Source of the DNA: SZAS-103 sp043747745
GTDB lineage: Bacteria > Pseudomonadota > Gammaproteobacteria > Xanthomonadales > Xanthomonadaceae
Assembly: GCA_043747745.1 (NCBI GenBank)
Contig: JAYTOP010000047.1
Location: 1-18,136, forward strand
DNA length: 18,136 nt
Direction: 5' to 3'
Both the position numbers and the translations under genes were made by a program. Below the pieces are notes generated by a model. It was not told the origin of the DNA. It did not search any database and saw only the letters and a program-made list of their open reading frames with translations. Positions 6,958-14,181 of the stretch are shown here, one piece after another. Within the stretch, counting starts at the first letter, position 1; the number at the start of each line of letters is the position of its first letter.

Positions 6958-7202
6958 CGGGCCATACGCACCTTCACCTGCGCATGCGGCAGCATGCGTC
7001 CCTCGGCAACGGCAACCTCGCCACGCGCGATGCCCTCAAGGATGGCCATGCGCCGCTGCTGCAGTTCGTAGCTTTCCACGTCGACCAGATACGCGCTCGG
7101 CAGTCCGTGCTGGGTGATGAGAATGGGCTGCTTGTCCCGCTCGATATCGGAGAGCAGCTCAGTCGCCTGGCGCTTCAGTGTGGTGACAAGTTCCGTACGC
7201 AT
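6945..7202 (-). CDS. Phd/YefM-family antitoxin
   Basis: This 85-residue protein begins with MRTELVTTLKRQATELLSDI and then QPILITQHGLPSAYLVDVESYE, the Phd/YefM fold that binds DNA through its N-terminal half. The C-terminal half (RMAILEGIARGEVAVAEGR) is the toxin-binding tail. The family neutralises the partner toxin and represses the shared promoter. The start at 7202 is fixed by homology. No ribosome site is visible because a 20-bp operator-like palindrome ends two bases upstream. Confidence 0.87.
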   Translation of the reverse strand: MRTELVTTLKRQATELLSDIERDKQPILITQHGLPSAYLVDVESYELQQRRMAILEGIARGEVAVAEGRMLPHAQVKVRMARWLK

Positions 7203-7204
7203 TG

Positions 7205-7224
7205 AGTGACACTAAAGTATCACT
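7205..7224 (-). promoter_or_regulatory. Palindromic operator of the toxin-antitoxin pair
   Basis: AGTGACACTAAAGTATCACT is an imperfect palindrome (16 of 20 positions symmetric, outer five bases perfect on both sides). It ends two bases before the antitoxin start codon, the usual site of autorepression by a Phd-type antitoxin. TAGTGT within it (minus strand) lies six bases before the ATG, which would fit a near-leaderless transcript. Confidence 0.55.
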
Positions 7225-7369
7225 TGCGAGGGCGCAAGCGATTCCCGGAGCGCAGGTCTTCAGGAATCGCAGGGTGGATTGGCCGCAACGCGGCGCAATC
7301 TGCCGTCAGCGAAGAAAATTCGTCGCGACTGGTGCTGGTTGAAAGGGGATTACGTTTCTCTAATCCGCC
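7225..7369. repeat. Intergenic palindromic repeat cluster
   Basis: Three dyads fill this 145-base gap. GCGATTCC (7238-7245) pairs perfectly with GGAATCGC (7263-7270). GATTGGCCGC (7277-7286) pairs with GCGGC-G-CAATC (7290-7300), with one bulged base. GGATTA (7347-7352) pairs with TAATCC (7361-7366). The last two, flanked by AGGGTG and CGCCCTA, look like members of the widespread GGGTGGATTA...TAATCCACCC repeat class of soil proteobacteria. The 7347-7366 hairpin lies just past the NUDIX stop and may help end that transcript. No gene is seen. Confidence 0.55.
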
Positions 7370-7909
7370 CTATGGCTGCGACCCATCCGGATTCCGATCG
7401 ATCAACCACAGCCCCGCCCACAACTTCGGATCCATCTCGAAGCCTTCCGCCATCTTCTGTGCGAGCCAGCGCGGCGCATCGTTGCGCGGGACTTCGTGCA
7501 CGGTGATGTCTTCGGTTGTGTCGCCACCGCCTGCGTGGATCTTCGTCAGGCCGGTCGCGCGCACGAAGGCGATGCGTTCGGTGCTCATGCCCGATGAGGT
7601 CGGGCCGATCATCAGCACCTCGCAATGCGCGGGACGCCAGCCGGTTTCCTCTTCGAGTTCGCGCGCGGCGGAGAGCTCCAGCGATTCGTCCGCGTCGATG
7701 TCGCCGACCAGCCCGGCCGGCATCTCGATCGTGCGTGCCTGCAGCGGCACGCGGAATTGTTCGACGAACAGGATGTTGTCGTCGGGCGTCACCGCGACGA
7801 TGATCGCGGCCATGCCCTTGCCGTGCGTGCGCTCGGCGTATTCCCAGCGGCCACGGACCTGCATGCGCAGGTACTTGCCCTCATAAACCGTCTTGATGTC
7901 GTCGTCCAT
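7370..7909 (-). CDS. NUDIX hydrolase, ADP-ribose pyrophosphatase-like
   Basis: The complete Nudix box runs from Gly69 to Trp91: G-x5-E75-x7-R83-E84-L-x-E87-E88-x-G90-W91, which coordinates magnesium and cleaves nucleoside diphosphates linked to another group. The strand before it, VEQFRVPLQARTIEMPAGLVG (with EQ-R and E-PAG), is characteristic of the ADP-ribose / NDP-sugar pyrophosphatase branch. The protein has 179 residues, normal for that branch. It likely hydrolyses ADP-ribose or a similar metabolite in the cytoplasm; exact substrate is not decidable here. The ATG at 7909 has no ribosome site, but a TAGCAT hexamer (7916-7921, minus strand) lies exactly six bases upstream, compatible with a leaderless message. 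The gene follows the exonuclease gene after 35 bases and may also be read from upstream. Confidence 0.9.
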   Translation of the reverse strand: MDDDIKTVYEGKYLRMQVRGRWEYAERTHGKGMAAIIVAVTPDDNILFVEQFRVPLQARTIEMPAGLVGDIDADESLELSAARELEEETGWRPAHCEVLMIGPTSSGMSTERIAFVRATGLTKIHAGGGDTTEDITVHEVPRNDAPRWLAQKMAEGFEMDPKLWAGLWLIDRNPDGSQP

Positions 7910-7944
7910 ATGCCGATGCTAACCGGCTTGCATGACCGATTGCA

Positions 7945-8865
7945 TCAACTGGCGAGTTCGGTGATTCGGCGCCGCGTCATCGGGCCGATGCGCAATTGCT
8001 CGAACAACTGCTTCAGCGCGGCATCGTCGTGCGGGCGGCGCGTGGCGTGGGTGAAGTCGTCGGGCATCGGTGCATCGAGCGCGATCGTCGCGAGTTGGCG
8101 GCAGAGCAGGGCGAGTTCGCGATGCGTACCCAGGCGCTCGGCATGCTGCGCCGCGCCGCGCAGGCGCAGGAATGGAATCTCCGCGCGCCGCAGCAACAGG
8201 TCGTCGAGCGAGCCGAACAATCCCAGCAACACCGCAGCGGTCTTCGCGCCAATCCCGGGCACGCCGGGAATGTTGTCGACTGCGTCGCCGGTCAGGCCCA
8301 GGTAATCGGCGATCTGGTGCGCGTGCACGCCGTAGCGCGCCTTCACGCCGTCGGCCTTCCAGCGCTGGTCGCGCGCGTAGTCCCACTGTTCGTCGTCATC
8401 CTGCAGCAACTGCGACAGATCTTTGTCGGCCGACACGATCACGCTGCGCCGCCCCTGCGCGCGCAAGCGTTGCAACGCGGTGCCGATCAGGTCATCGGCT
8501 TCGTAGCGTCCGTCCACAAGCACGCTCAATCCGAGCGCGCGGCACAGCGCTTCGCAATGCGCGAACTGACGACGCAGTTCTTCCGGCGCGGGATCGCGAT
8601 TGGCCTTGTATGCCGGATACAGATCGTTGCGGAACGAGCTTTCCAGCGACGCATCGAACGCGACCACGATGTGCCGTGGGCGCTGGCGCTCGAGCAGTTC
8701 GAGCATGAAGCGCGTGAACCCGTGCACCGCGTTGACCGGCCAGCCATCTGCATCGAGCAGGTCCGGCGGGATCGAGTGCCATGCACGGAAGATGTACATG
8801 CTTGCATCGACAAGGTACGCATCGTTTGACGCTGCATCGTTGGAAGCTGCCGGGCTGCGATTCAT
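7945..8865 (-). CDS. Stand-alone 5'-3' exonuclease / flap endonuclease (PolI N-domain type)
   Basis: This 306-residue protein is the PolA 5'-nuclease domain without the polymerase. Metal-binding acidic residues are visible in order: Asp20 in YLVDASMYIFRAWH, Asp71 in VVAFDAS, Glu122, Asp124 and Asp125 in YEADDLIG, Asp147 and Asp149 in VSADKDLSQLL, and Asp194 and Asp197 in GLTGDAVDNIPG. The helix-hairpin-helix VPGIGAKTAAVLL (202-214) grips the duplex. RNDLYPAYKANRDP (79-92) is the helical arch. All the usual metal ligands seem present, unlike E. coli Xni, which lacks some. The role is removal of RNA primers or 5' flaps in replication and repair. Translation begins at 8865, within an ATGA overlap with the nitroreductase stop; a longer open frame upstream is an artefact of GC-rich DNA. 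It probably forms an operon with its neighbours. Confidence 0.9.
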   Translation of the reverse strand: MNRSPAASNDAASNDAYLVDASMYIFRAWHSIPPDLLDADGWPVNAVHGFTRFMLELLERQRPRHIVVAFDASLESSFRNDLYPAYKANRDPAPEELRRQFAHCEALCRALGLSVLVDGRYEADDLIGTALQRLRAQGRRSVIVSADKDLSQLLQDDDEQWDYARDQRWKADGVKARYGVHAHQIADYLGLTGDAVDNIPGVPGIGAKTAAVLLGLFGSLDDLLLRRAEIPFLRLRGAAQHAERLGTHRELALLCRQLATIALDAPMPDDFTHATRRPHDDAALKQLFEQLRIGPMTRRRITELAS

Positions 8866-9431
8866 GCCGGTTGCCAGTCGGTCAGCAGGGTTGCGGGATC
8901 GGGTCGCGCACGATCTTCGTGTGGCGCGATCGCGGTACCTATGTGGATGAAGCCAAGCACGCGTTCGTTCGCACCAACGCCGAGCATCTGAAGAATCTGC
9001 AGGTCGTATGCGGCCCAGCCGGTCAGCCATTGCGCGCCGAAGCCGAGCGCGTTGGCGGACTGCAGCAGCGAGAAACACACGCAACTGCCGGACTGAATCT
9101 GTTCGGATTCGGGAACCTTGTGGCCTGGCGTCAGGGTTGCAATGACCGCGATCACGCATGGTGCGTAGTTGAAGCGCTCGCGTTCCTTCGCGACTTTCGC
9201 CTCGGGCGCATCGGGTTCGCGTTCGAGGATGCGCGCGGCGAGCGCATGGCCAAGTGCGGCTCGGGCGTCGCCAGCGATGCGCAGGAATCGCCACGGAGCG
9301 AGGCGGCCATGATCGGGCACATGCACAGCGACTTGCAGCATGGTGTGCAGTTGTCCGGCGTCGGGGCCGGGCGCACCGAGTTTCCGTGAACTCGTCGAGT
9401 GGCGGGCGAGCAGGATGGGCAGTGGGTTCAT
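8862..9431 (-). CDS. Nitroreductase family protein, YdjA-like
   Basis: This 189-residue flavoprotein belongs to the nitroreductase fold. Marks include an N-terminal ILLARHSTSSRKL (FMN phosphate contact), a VAVHVPDHGRLAPWRFLRI segment (PDH-x3-PW-F is typical of the YdjA/TdsD subgroup), GHKVPESEQIQSGSCVCFSLL in the middle, and LGFGAQWLTGW followed by ERVLGFIHIGT near the end. Such enzymes bind FMN as dimers and use NAD(P)H; the natural substrate of this subgroup is not established. The start at 9431 is set by homology; upstream the frame stays open without conserved sequence. Its TGA overlaps the exonuclease ATG (ATGA at 8862-8865), so the two are translationally coupled. Confidence 0.88.
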   Translation of the reverse strand: MNPLPILLARHSTSSRKLGAPGPDAGQLHTMLQVAVHVPDHGRLAPWRFLRIAGDARAALGHALAARILEREPDAPEAKVAKERERFNYAPCVIAVIATLTPGHKVPESEQIQSGSCVCFSLLQSANALGFGAQWLTGWAAYDLQILQMLGVGANERVLGFIHIGTAIAPHEDRARPDPATLLTDWQPA

Positions 9432-9585
9432 TGCTTGCACATTCTGAGGTGGCTGAGGATGATGGCGGCGAAGCGTGGCCAGCGTCACGGTTCGCGCCGG
9501 GTTCATGTTGCATAGTCGCGTGCAACAGACCCGAGTGGATCGGGCCGAGATCGCCTGACCATCATCATACCGAAGCCTTCCCCCG
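9432..9585. promoter_or_regulatory. Divergent intergenic region between nitroreductase and DUF1631 genes
   Basis: This 154-base region separates two genes that point away from each other, so it must hold promoters for both. I could not identify convincing -35/-10 pairs by eye. Confidence 0.35.
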
Positions 9586-11964
9586 ATGCTTCCAACTATG
9601 TCCAAGACGCCATCACATCTCTCAGCGGTCGGTAGTAAACCGCAACCGCATGGATCGCAACAGCCTTCGCGGACTCCGCAGGCAGTACTCGATCGCATGC
9701 GCCAGGCCGCGCTGCCGCGATTGGAGTTGGCGTGCGGTGAAGCACTGAGCAAAGCCGATGATGCGATGTTCGATTTGGCCCAGCACGCGCAGAACAACTC
9801 CAGCCAGCAGAGCTACTTCGATGCAATGCGCGAGATCCGTCGCGAGCGTCGGCAGATGGAACTTCTGTTTCGCAGCCACATCAACGCCGGGTTCACCGAG
9901 TTCCTGCAACAAGGCGGCAGTGCGCCGAACATGGTGCCCGGCCAGAATGGGGGCGCGTTGAGCCTGCTGGCTCAGGAAGAGCTTGAGGAGCAGCTCGCCG
10001 CCGAGCAGAGCGCCAGTACCATCCACCGACGCTTCAAGACGGTGCTTGAGCCGATCACGCGCGGACTCGCGCGGATGGCGATATCGATCGCGCCGAACTT
10101 CGATCCGAGCTTTAGTCCGGTGGGTCCGGAACGCCTCGCGATGGCATTCCGTTGTGCGCTTGGTGGTTTTGCGGCACCTACCGAGGTCAAGCTGGTGTTG
10201 TTCAAGCTGTACGAGCGCGAATTGCTGCTCGCGTTGGAGGCTCTGTATCCCGAAACGATGCGTCTGCTGCTCGAGACCGGCTATATCTCCGGCCATGTGC
10301 CGCGCGTCCCGCAGACGTCGCCAGCACCGTTGCCCCGCAGCATGCCACCGGACTTCAACCTGACGGATCAGGTGCAGACTCGCGCGCGTGCGCCCGGCGA
10401 GCAAGCGCCCTATGAGGGCGCTGCGCAGGGCGGCTATCAGGCGCAGGGTGTTTACCAGGGAAATTATCAAGGCAGCTATCAGGGCAGCAATCAAGGTAGC
10501 GAAACCGACGACGGCATGCTCAGCAGCCTGCATGAGATGTTGCAGGCCTGGCGCAAGATGCAACTCAAGGATTCCGGTCAGGCCGCTCCTGCCGCTGCGT
10601 CAGAGCCAGCCGGGCCGGAGTTGAGTTCCAGCGACATGCTCTCCGTGCTGTCGTTGTTCCAGGCCGATCTTCCGGACGGTTTGAAAACCGCGTTGCAGTC
10701 GAACGACCACTCGCTCGCGCAGCAGCTCAAGCGCGAACTCATCACCGGCGCAGCTGCGCTCGGCATCAGCCAGGGCAATGCCAGGCTGGGCGACGCCGAA
10801 GAAGATGCGATCGACGTGGTCGGCATGATGTTCGAGGTGTTTCTCGACGAGCGCGATATCAAGCACGACATACGCAACCAGATCGCGCGCCTGCTGGTGC
10901 CTTACATCAAGGTCGCGTTGATCGATCGTCGGCTGTTCCTTCACAAGGCGCATCCAGCGCGTCGGCTGCTCAACGCGATTGCCGAGGCGTGCGAAGGCAA
11001 TCACGGCGAAGGTCCTTACGAGCGCGAGTTGCTGGAGCAGGTCGGGCAATCGGTGGATCGGCTGGTTTCCGAGTTCAATGAAGACATCGCGATCTTCGAG
11101 TTGCTCGAACAGGATCTGCGCACCTTCATCGAACAGTACAAGCGCCGCGCCGATCTCGCCGAGCGTCGCGTTGCCGAAGCGCAGCGCGGCAAGGAACGCC
11201 TCGAAGAAGCGCGCATGCGCGCCGAGGCGTTGCTCAAGAAGCGCCTTGGCAGCCGCAGTGTGTCGACATTGGTGCAGGACGATTTGAGTCGTTACTGGGT
11301 GCATCACTACGCGGTGTTGTTCCTGCGCGAAGGCGAAGACGGCGAGGGCTGCACGCAGGCCGTGCGCACGCTGGACCAGATGCTCGCGCTGGCCGATGCG
11401 GCATTCCATACCGGCGGCCTGACCGCGCTTGCTGAAACCGACTCGCTGCAACCGGGGTTGATGGCGATGCTGGCCAGTTCCGGTCTGGCTGCGGAAGTCG
11501 CGGTCGACTGCGCACGCACGATCGCGCAACACCTGATGCAGTCGCCGCCGAAAGCGACTGCGCCGGGATCCGCGCACGCAGTCGATGCCGTTGGCGCCAG
11601 CCAGCCGCAACCGGCAATCGCACGTCCGTTGCCAATTGTCGAAGCGCCCAAGGCTGCGCCGCTGGATGTCGATCTCGCAGACGTCGCGCGGCTGCGCCAG
11701 TTGACGGTCGGCAGCTGGGTCGAGTTCGTTGGCGAGGACGACCGGCTGCAACCCGGCAAACTCTCGTGGATCAGCCCGATTTCCGCGCGCATGCTGTTCG
11801 TCAACAAGCGCGGTGCGCGCATGCACGTGGCGTCGGCCGAAGAATTGGCCGCGATGATGAAGGAAGGCAAGCTGCGCCTGCGCGTGGCCGATAGCGCCTT
11901 CGATCAGGCCATGCATCAGGTCCTGGGCCGATTGCGCGAAGGCACGACCGTCGGCGGCAGCTGA
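9586..11964 (+). CDS. DUF1631 family protein, large cytoplasmic protein of unknown function
   Basis: This 792-residue protein has the layout of DUF1631 proteins known from Xanthomonadales and Pseudomonas. An N-terminal helical part (VLDRMRQAALPRLELACGEAL, then DAMFDLAQHAQNN and YFDAMREIRRER) is followed by a long alpha-helical middle with a conserved YIKVALIDRRLFLHKAHPAR stretch. A charged helix follows (about residues 515-560, heptad-like, rich in E, R and A). The C-terminus (SWVEFVGEDDRLQPGKLSWI and ARMLFVNKRGARMHVAS) looks like a PilZ-type beta barrel, by eye only. No signal peptide or membrane segment is seen. Residues ~282-306 are a YQG-rich tandem repeat. The ATG at 9598 is an alternative start. 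The family has no firmly established biochemical role that I can cite; gene context (next to pntAA) gives no clue. Confidence 0.85.
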   Translation: MLPTMSKTPSHLSAVGSKPQPHGSQQPSRTPQAVLDRMRQAALPRLELACGEALSKADDAMFDLAQHAQNNSSQQSYFDAMREIRRERRQMELLFRSHINAGFTEFLQQGGSAPNMVPGQNGGALSLLAQEELEEQLAAEQSASTIHRRFKTVLEPITRGLARMAISIAPNFDPSFSPVGPERLAMAFRCALGGFAAPTEVKLVLFKLYERELLLALEALYPETMRLLLETGYISGHVPRVPQTSPAPLPRSMPPDFNLTDQVQTRARAPGEQAPYEGAAQGGYQAQGVYQGNYQGSYQGSNQGSETDDGMLSSLHEMLQAWRKMQLKDSGQAAPAAASEPAGPELSSSDMLSVLSLFQADLPDGLKTALQSNDHSLAQQLKRELITGAAALGISQGNARLGDAEEDAIDVVGMMFEVFLDERDIKHDIRNQIARLLVPYIKVALIDRRLFLHKAHPARRLLNAIAEACEGNHGEGPYERELLEQVGQSVDRLVSEFNEDIAIFELLEQDLRTFIEQYKRRADLAERRVAEAQRGKERLEEARMRAEALLKKRLGSRSVSTLVQDDLSRYWVHHYAVLFLREGEDGEGCTQAVRTLDQMLALADAAFHTGGLTALAETDSLQPGLMAMLASSGLAAEVAVDCARTIAQHLMQSPPKATAPGSAHAVDAVGASQPQPAIARPLPIVEAPKAAPLDVDLADVARLRQLTVGSWVEFVGEDDRLQPGKLSWISPISARMLFVNKRGARMHVASAEELAAMMKEGKLRLRVADSAFDQAMHQVLGRLREGTTVGGS
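10430..10500 (+). repeat. Tandem YQG-coding repeat in the DUF1631 gene
   Basis: A degenerate 12-base unit of the form GGC-AGC-TAT-CAG is repeated about five times and reads as QGNYQGSYQGSNQGS. The run is low-complexity, rich in Gln, Gly and Tyr, and sits in the linker between the N-terminal and central helical parts. Such repeats usually vary in number between strains. Confidence 0.7.
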
Positions 11965-12015
11965 CCAGCCTCGCGATTCGACCAATCCCCGCTGCCTCGA
12001 CGGCGGCGATTCGAT

Positions 12016-12045
12016 TACGATGCAGCGGTCTGCCTCATGTCGGAG
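12016..12045 (+). promoter_or_regulatory. Possible -10 box and ribosome site of pntAA
   Basis: TACGAT (12016-12021) is a plausible -10 hexamer without a clear -35 partner. GGAG (12042-12045) lies six bases before the ATG at 12052 and supports that start over the ATG at 12037, which has no ribosome site. Confidence 0.4.
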
Positions 12046-12051
12046 CCGCGC

Positions 12052-13152
12052 ATGCCGTTCACATTGGTTGTAATCCGTGAAACCGCGATGGGCGAGCGCC
12101 GCGTCGCAATCACGCCTGAAACCTGCCGCAAGCTGCGCGCTGCCGGTGCGACGGTGCTGCTGCAATCCGGCGTCGGCGAGAGTGCGTACTTCCCGGATGC
12201 CGCCTACGAGGATGCCGAGTTCAGTGTGGATGCCAGTAGCGCGCTGCAACGCGCCGATGTACTGCTGTGCGTGCAGCCGCCCGCCGCAGAACGATTAGCC
12301 GCATTGAAGGAAGGCGCGGCCGTGATCGGTTCGCTCGCTGTCGGTACCGATCCCGCCCGCGAAGCGCAGTGGATCGCGCGCAAGGCCACCACCTTTCCGC
12401 TTGAACGTCTGCCGCGCACCACGCGTGCGCAGGCGATGGACGTCTTGTCGTCGCAGGCCGGCATGGCCGGCTACAAGGCGATGCTGATCGCCGCCCAGGT
12501 CGCGCCGAAATTCTTCCCGATGCTGACCACCGCCGCCGGCACCATTCGTCCGTCGAAAGTCCTCGTGGTCGGTGCTGGTGTCGCCGGCCTGCAGGCAATC
12601 GCCACTGCGCGCAGGCTGGGCGCGCAAGTCGAGGGTTTCGATGTGCGTCCGGAAACGCGCGAGCAGATCGAATCATTGGGCGCGAAGTTCCTCGACCTCG
12701 GCGTCAGCGCGAAAGGCGAGGGCGGCTATGCGCGCGAACTCACCGCCGAGGAGCGCGTCGCGCAACAGCAGAAACTGGCCGAACACCTCAAGGGCATCGA
12801 TGTGATCGTCACCACCGCTGCGGTGCCGGGTCGGCCTGCGCCAAAGATCATCAGCGCAGCGATGGTCGCGGGCATGAAGCCGGGCAGCGTGATCGTCGAT
12901 CTGGCTGCGGAGTCGGGCGGTAATTGCGAACTCACGCGCGCTGGAGAAACCGTCGAGAGCGGCGGCGTCGCGATCGTCGGGCCGACCAACCTGGCCAGCC
13001 AGGGCGCGATGCATGCCAGCGAGATGTACGCGCGCAATCTGTTCAACTTCTCGCAGTTGTTGATCAAGGATGGCGCGTTGACGCTGGACTGGGACGACGA
13101 GTTGATCGCGAAAACCTGCCATACCCACGACGGCGCATTGCGTACCGCCTGA
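12052..13152 (+). CDS. pntAA: NAD(P) transhydrogenase subunit alpha, part 1 (NAD-binding domain I)
   Basis: This is the soluble domain I of proton-translocating transhydrogenase, which passes hydride from NADH to NADP+ using the proton gradient. It resembles alanine dehydrogenase: an N-terminal lobe with VIRETAMGERRVAITPET, then RTTRAQAMDVLSSQAGMAGYKA (residues ~122-142; Arg125, Gln127 and Asp130 correspond to the NAD-contact motif). The Rossmann loop VVGAGVAGLQA is at ~172-182 with the GFDVR acidic strand end after it. The mobile loop and ITTAAVPGRPAPK-type segment follow. At 366 residues it ends before any membrane helix, so this organism uses the three-gene form (pntAA, pntAB, pntB). The partner genes are 1.7 kb away beyond three opposite-strand genes. 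The ATG at 12037 would add five residues. Confidence 0.94.
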   Translation: MPFTLVVIRETAMGERRVAITPETCRKLRAAGATVLLQSGVGESAYFPDAAYEDAEFSVDASSALQRADVLLCVQPPAAERLAALKEGAAVIGSLAVGTDPAREAQWIARKATTFPLERLPRTTRAQAMDVLSSQAGMAGYKAMLIAAQVAPKFFPMLTTAAGTIRPSKVLVVGAGVAGLQAIATARRLGAQVEGFDVRPETREQIESLGAKFLDLGVSAKGEGGYARELTAEERVAQQQKLAEHLKGIDVIVTTAAVPGRPAPKIISAAMVAGMKPGSVIVDLAAESGGNCELTRAGETVESGGVAIVGPTNLASQGAMHASEMYARNLFNFSQLLIKDGALTLDWDDELIAKTCHTHDGALRTA

Positions 13153-13161
13153 CCGGCTCGC

Positions 13162-13749
13162 TCAGTGCTGCGGCGGTGACGCGCGGTCGCCTGGGCTGCG
13201 CATGCCGCCCTGTCGCGCCTCGCGTTGCTGGCGGAAGCGCTGCATGAGCATCTTGCGTTGCTCGGGGCTGAGCGACTGGAAGCGCTGATACGCATCCTGC
13301 ACGCGCTGGCGGTCGGCCTCCGGCATCGCCTTGAACGCTTGTTCGCCGCGCGACGCCTCACGCCGCTGTTCGGGAGTCATCTGCGCCCAGCGCGCAAGGC
13401 GCTGCTGGATTTTTGCCTGGCGCTCCGGCGGCAACTGCTGCCATCGCTCCGCATTTGCGGCCATGCGTTGCTGGCGGCGTGATGGCAGTTGATCCCATTG
13501 CGCCCGCAACGGTGCGAGCATCGATCGTTGGGTGGGGTTGAGCTGGCTCCAGGGCAGCGGCGCGGTCTTGATGTTGCCGGTGCCTTCATCGAAGGAACCA
13601 TCGCGTCCGTTAGCGCGTGAATCCTGCGGAGATGGCGGAGCATCCTGTGGCGGTGCTGCCCACGCCGTACCGGCTAGAAGCAGCGCGGTTAGCAGCCATG
13701 CGTAACGGCGCATGCGGTTGCGGCGGGAATGGAGCGGGCGGGAACCCAT
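13162..13749 (-). CDS. DUF3106 family secreted protein
   Basis: This 195-residue protein has a signal peptide: basic RRNRMRRYAW, a hydrophobic LLTALLLAGTAWA core and a likely cut after Ala31. The mature part is very rich in Gln, Arg and Pro and repeats a motif of the form W-QL-P--R--R---N--RW-QL-PE-R (residues ~66-165), the DUF3106 signature, with alternating LTPEQR-like and RW-type helices. It is probably periplasmic; the short charged helical repeats recall periplasmic proteins of the CpxP/Spy kind, but that is only a resemblance. AGGAGG at 13757-13762, seven bases before the ATG, firmly decides the start at 13749. It is the third gene of an operon with the sigma factor and the single-pass protein, and lies tail to tail with pntAA, nine bases apart. 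Confidence 0.85.
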   Translation of the reverse strand: MGSRPLHSRRNRMRRYAWLLTALLLAGTAWAAPPQDAPPSPQDSRANGRDGSFDEGTGNIKTAPLPWSQLNPTQRSMLAPLRAQWDQLPSRRQQRMAANAERWQQLPPERQAKIQQRLARWAQMTPEQRREASRGEQAFKAMPEADRQRVQDAYQRFQSLSPEQRKMLMQRFRQQREARQGGMRSPGDRASPPQH

Positions 13750-13752
13750 GAC

Positions 13753-14181
13753 TCAGCCTCCTGGCGAGGTGTTGGCCGGCTGCTTCGCAAGCCAGCCATA
13801 GAAGTCCAGGTCGCTGAGCATGTCCGGATCGACGGCTTCGAGTGAGTCCGAAGGTACGGCCGCAGCGACAGCGGCGATGCCGATGGGATGGAAAGCGGCC
13901 TGGGTCGCGGTGCGCGGTACGACCGCGACAACAGTCGCCGCTGGCATCTTTGCGGCAGGCGCGTGCGGCATGCGCGGCAAGAACACCACCAGTGCGAAAG
14001 CAGCAGTCAATGCGGCACCGACAGGCCATGCCCAGCGCGTGCTTGAATGGCGCTTTTGGGTGTGTTGCGCGCGCAGGCGCAATTCGCGCAGGCGTCGGCG
14101 CGTGTCGGTGTCAATGCACTCGACGCTGTCGTTGAATGCTGCGCGCGCGCGCAGGGCCAGTTCGATATCGTTGGCGTTCAT
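13753..14181 (-). CDS. Single-pass membrane protein, probable anti-sigma or DUF3619-like protein
   Basis: This 142-residue protein has a charged cytoplasmic N-terminus (residues 1-48, including RARAAFNDSVECIDTDTRRRL), one membrane segment at about 50-68 (WAWPVGAALTAAFALVVFL) and an Ala/Pro-rich outer part ending in LEAVDPDMLSDLDFYGWL. Genes of this shape sit directly after ECF-like sigma factor genes and before DUF3106 genes in many beta- and gammaproteobacteria. The placement suggests it restrains the sigma factor, but the classical zinc-binding anti-sigma motif (H-x3-C-x2-C) is absent. Its ATG overlaps the sigma stop (ATGA at 14178-14181), and DUF3106 follows three bases after its own stop. 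Confidence 0.75.
   Translation of the reverse strand: MNANDIELALRARAAFNDSVECIDTDTRRRLRELRLRAQHTQKRHSSTRWAWPVGAALTAAFALVVFLPRMPHAPAAKMPAATVVAVVPRTATQAAFHPIGIAAVAAAVPSDSLEAVDPDMLSDLDFYGWLAKQPANTSPGG
13757..13762 (-). promoter_or_regulatory. Consensus ribosome binding site of the DUF3106 gene
   Basis: AGGAGG on the minus strand lies seven bases upstream of the ATG at 13749, within the last codons of the preceding gene. It is the best Shine-Dalgarno match among the genes examined and decides the longer start. Confidence 0.75.

Noticed and set aside
7206..7886. 226-codon plus-strand frame opposite the NUDIX gene
   Set aside because: Ser/Arg-rich shadow of the NUDIX gene, whose Nudix box is complete on the minus strand.
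8866..9525. 220-residue N-terminal extension of the 5'-3' exonuclease
   Set aside because: Arg/Pro/Ser-rich, overlaps the nitroreductase gene in another frame and is not part of the exonuclease family.
10600..12249. Long minus-strand open frame (549 codons) opposite the DUF1631 gene
   Set aside because: Low-information Arg/Gln-rich translation that overlaps two real genes; a codon-bias shadow.
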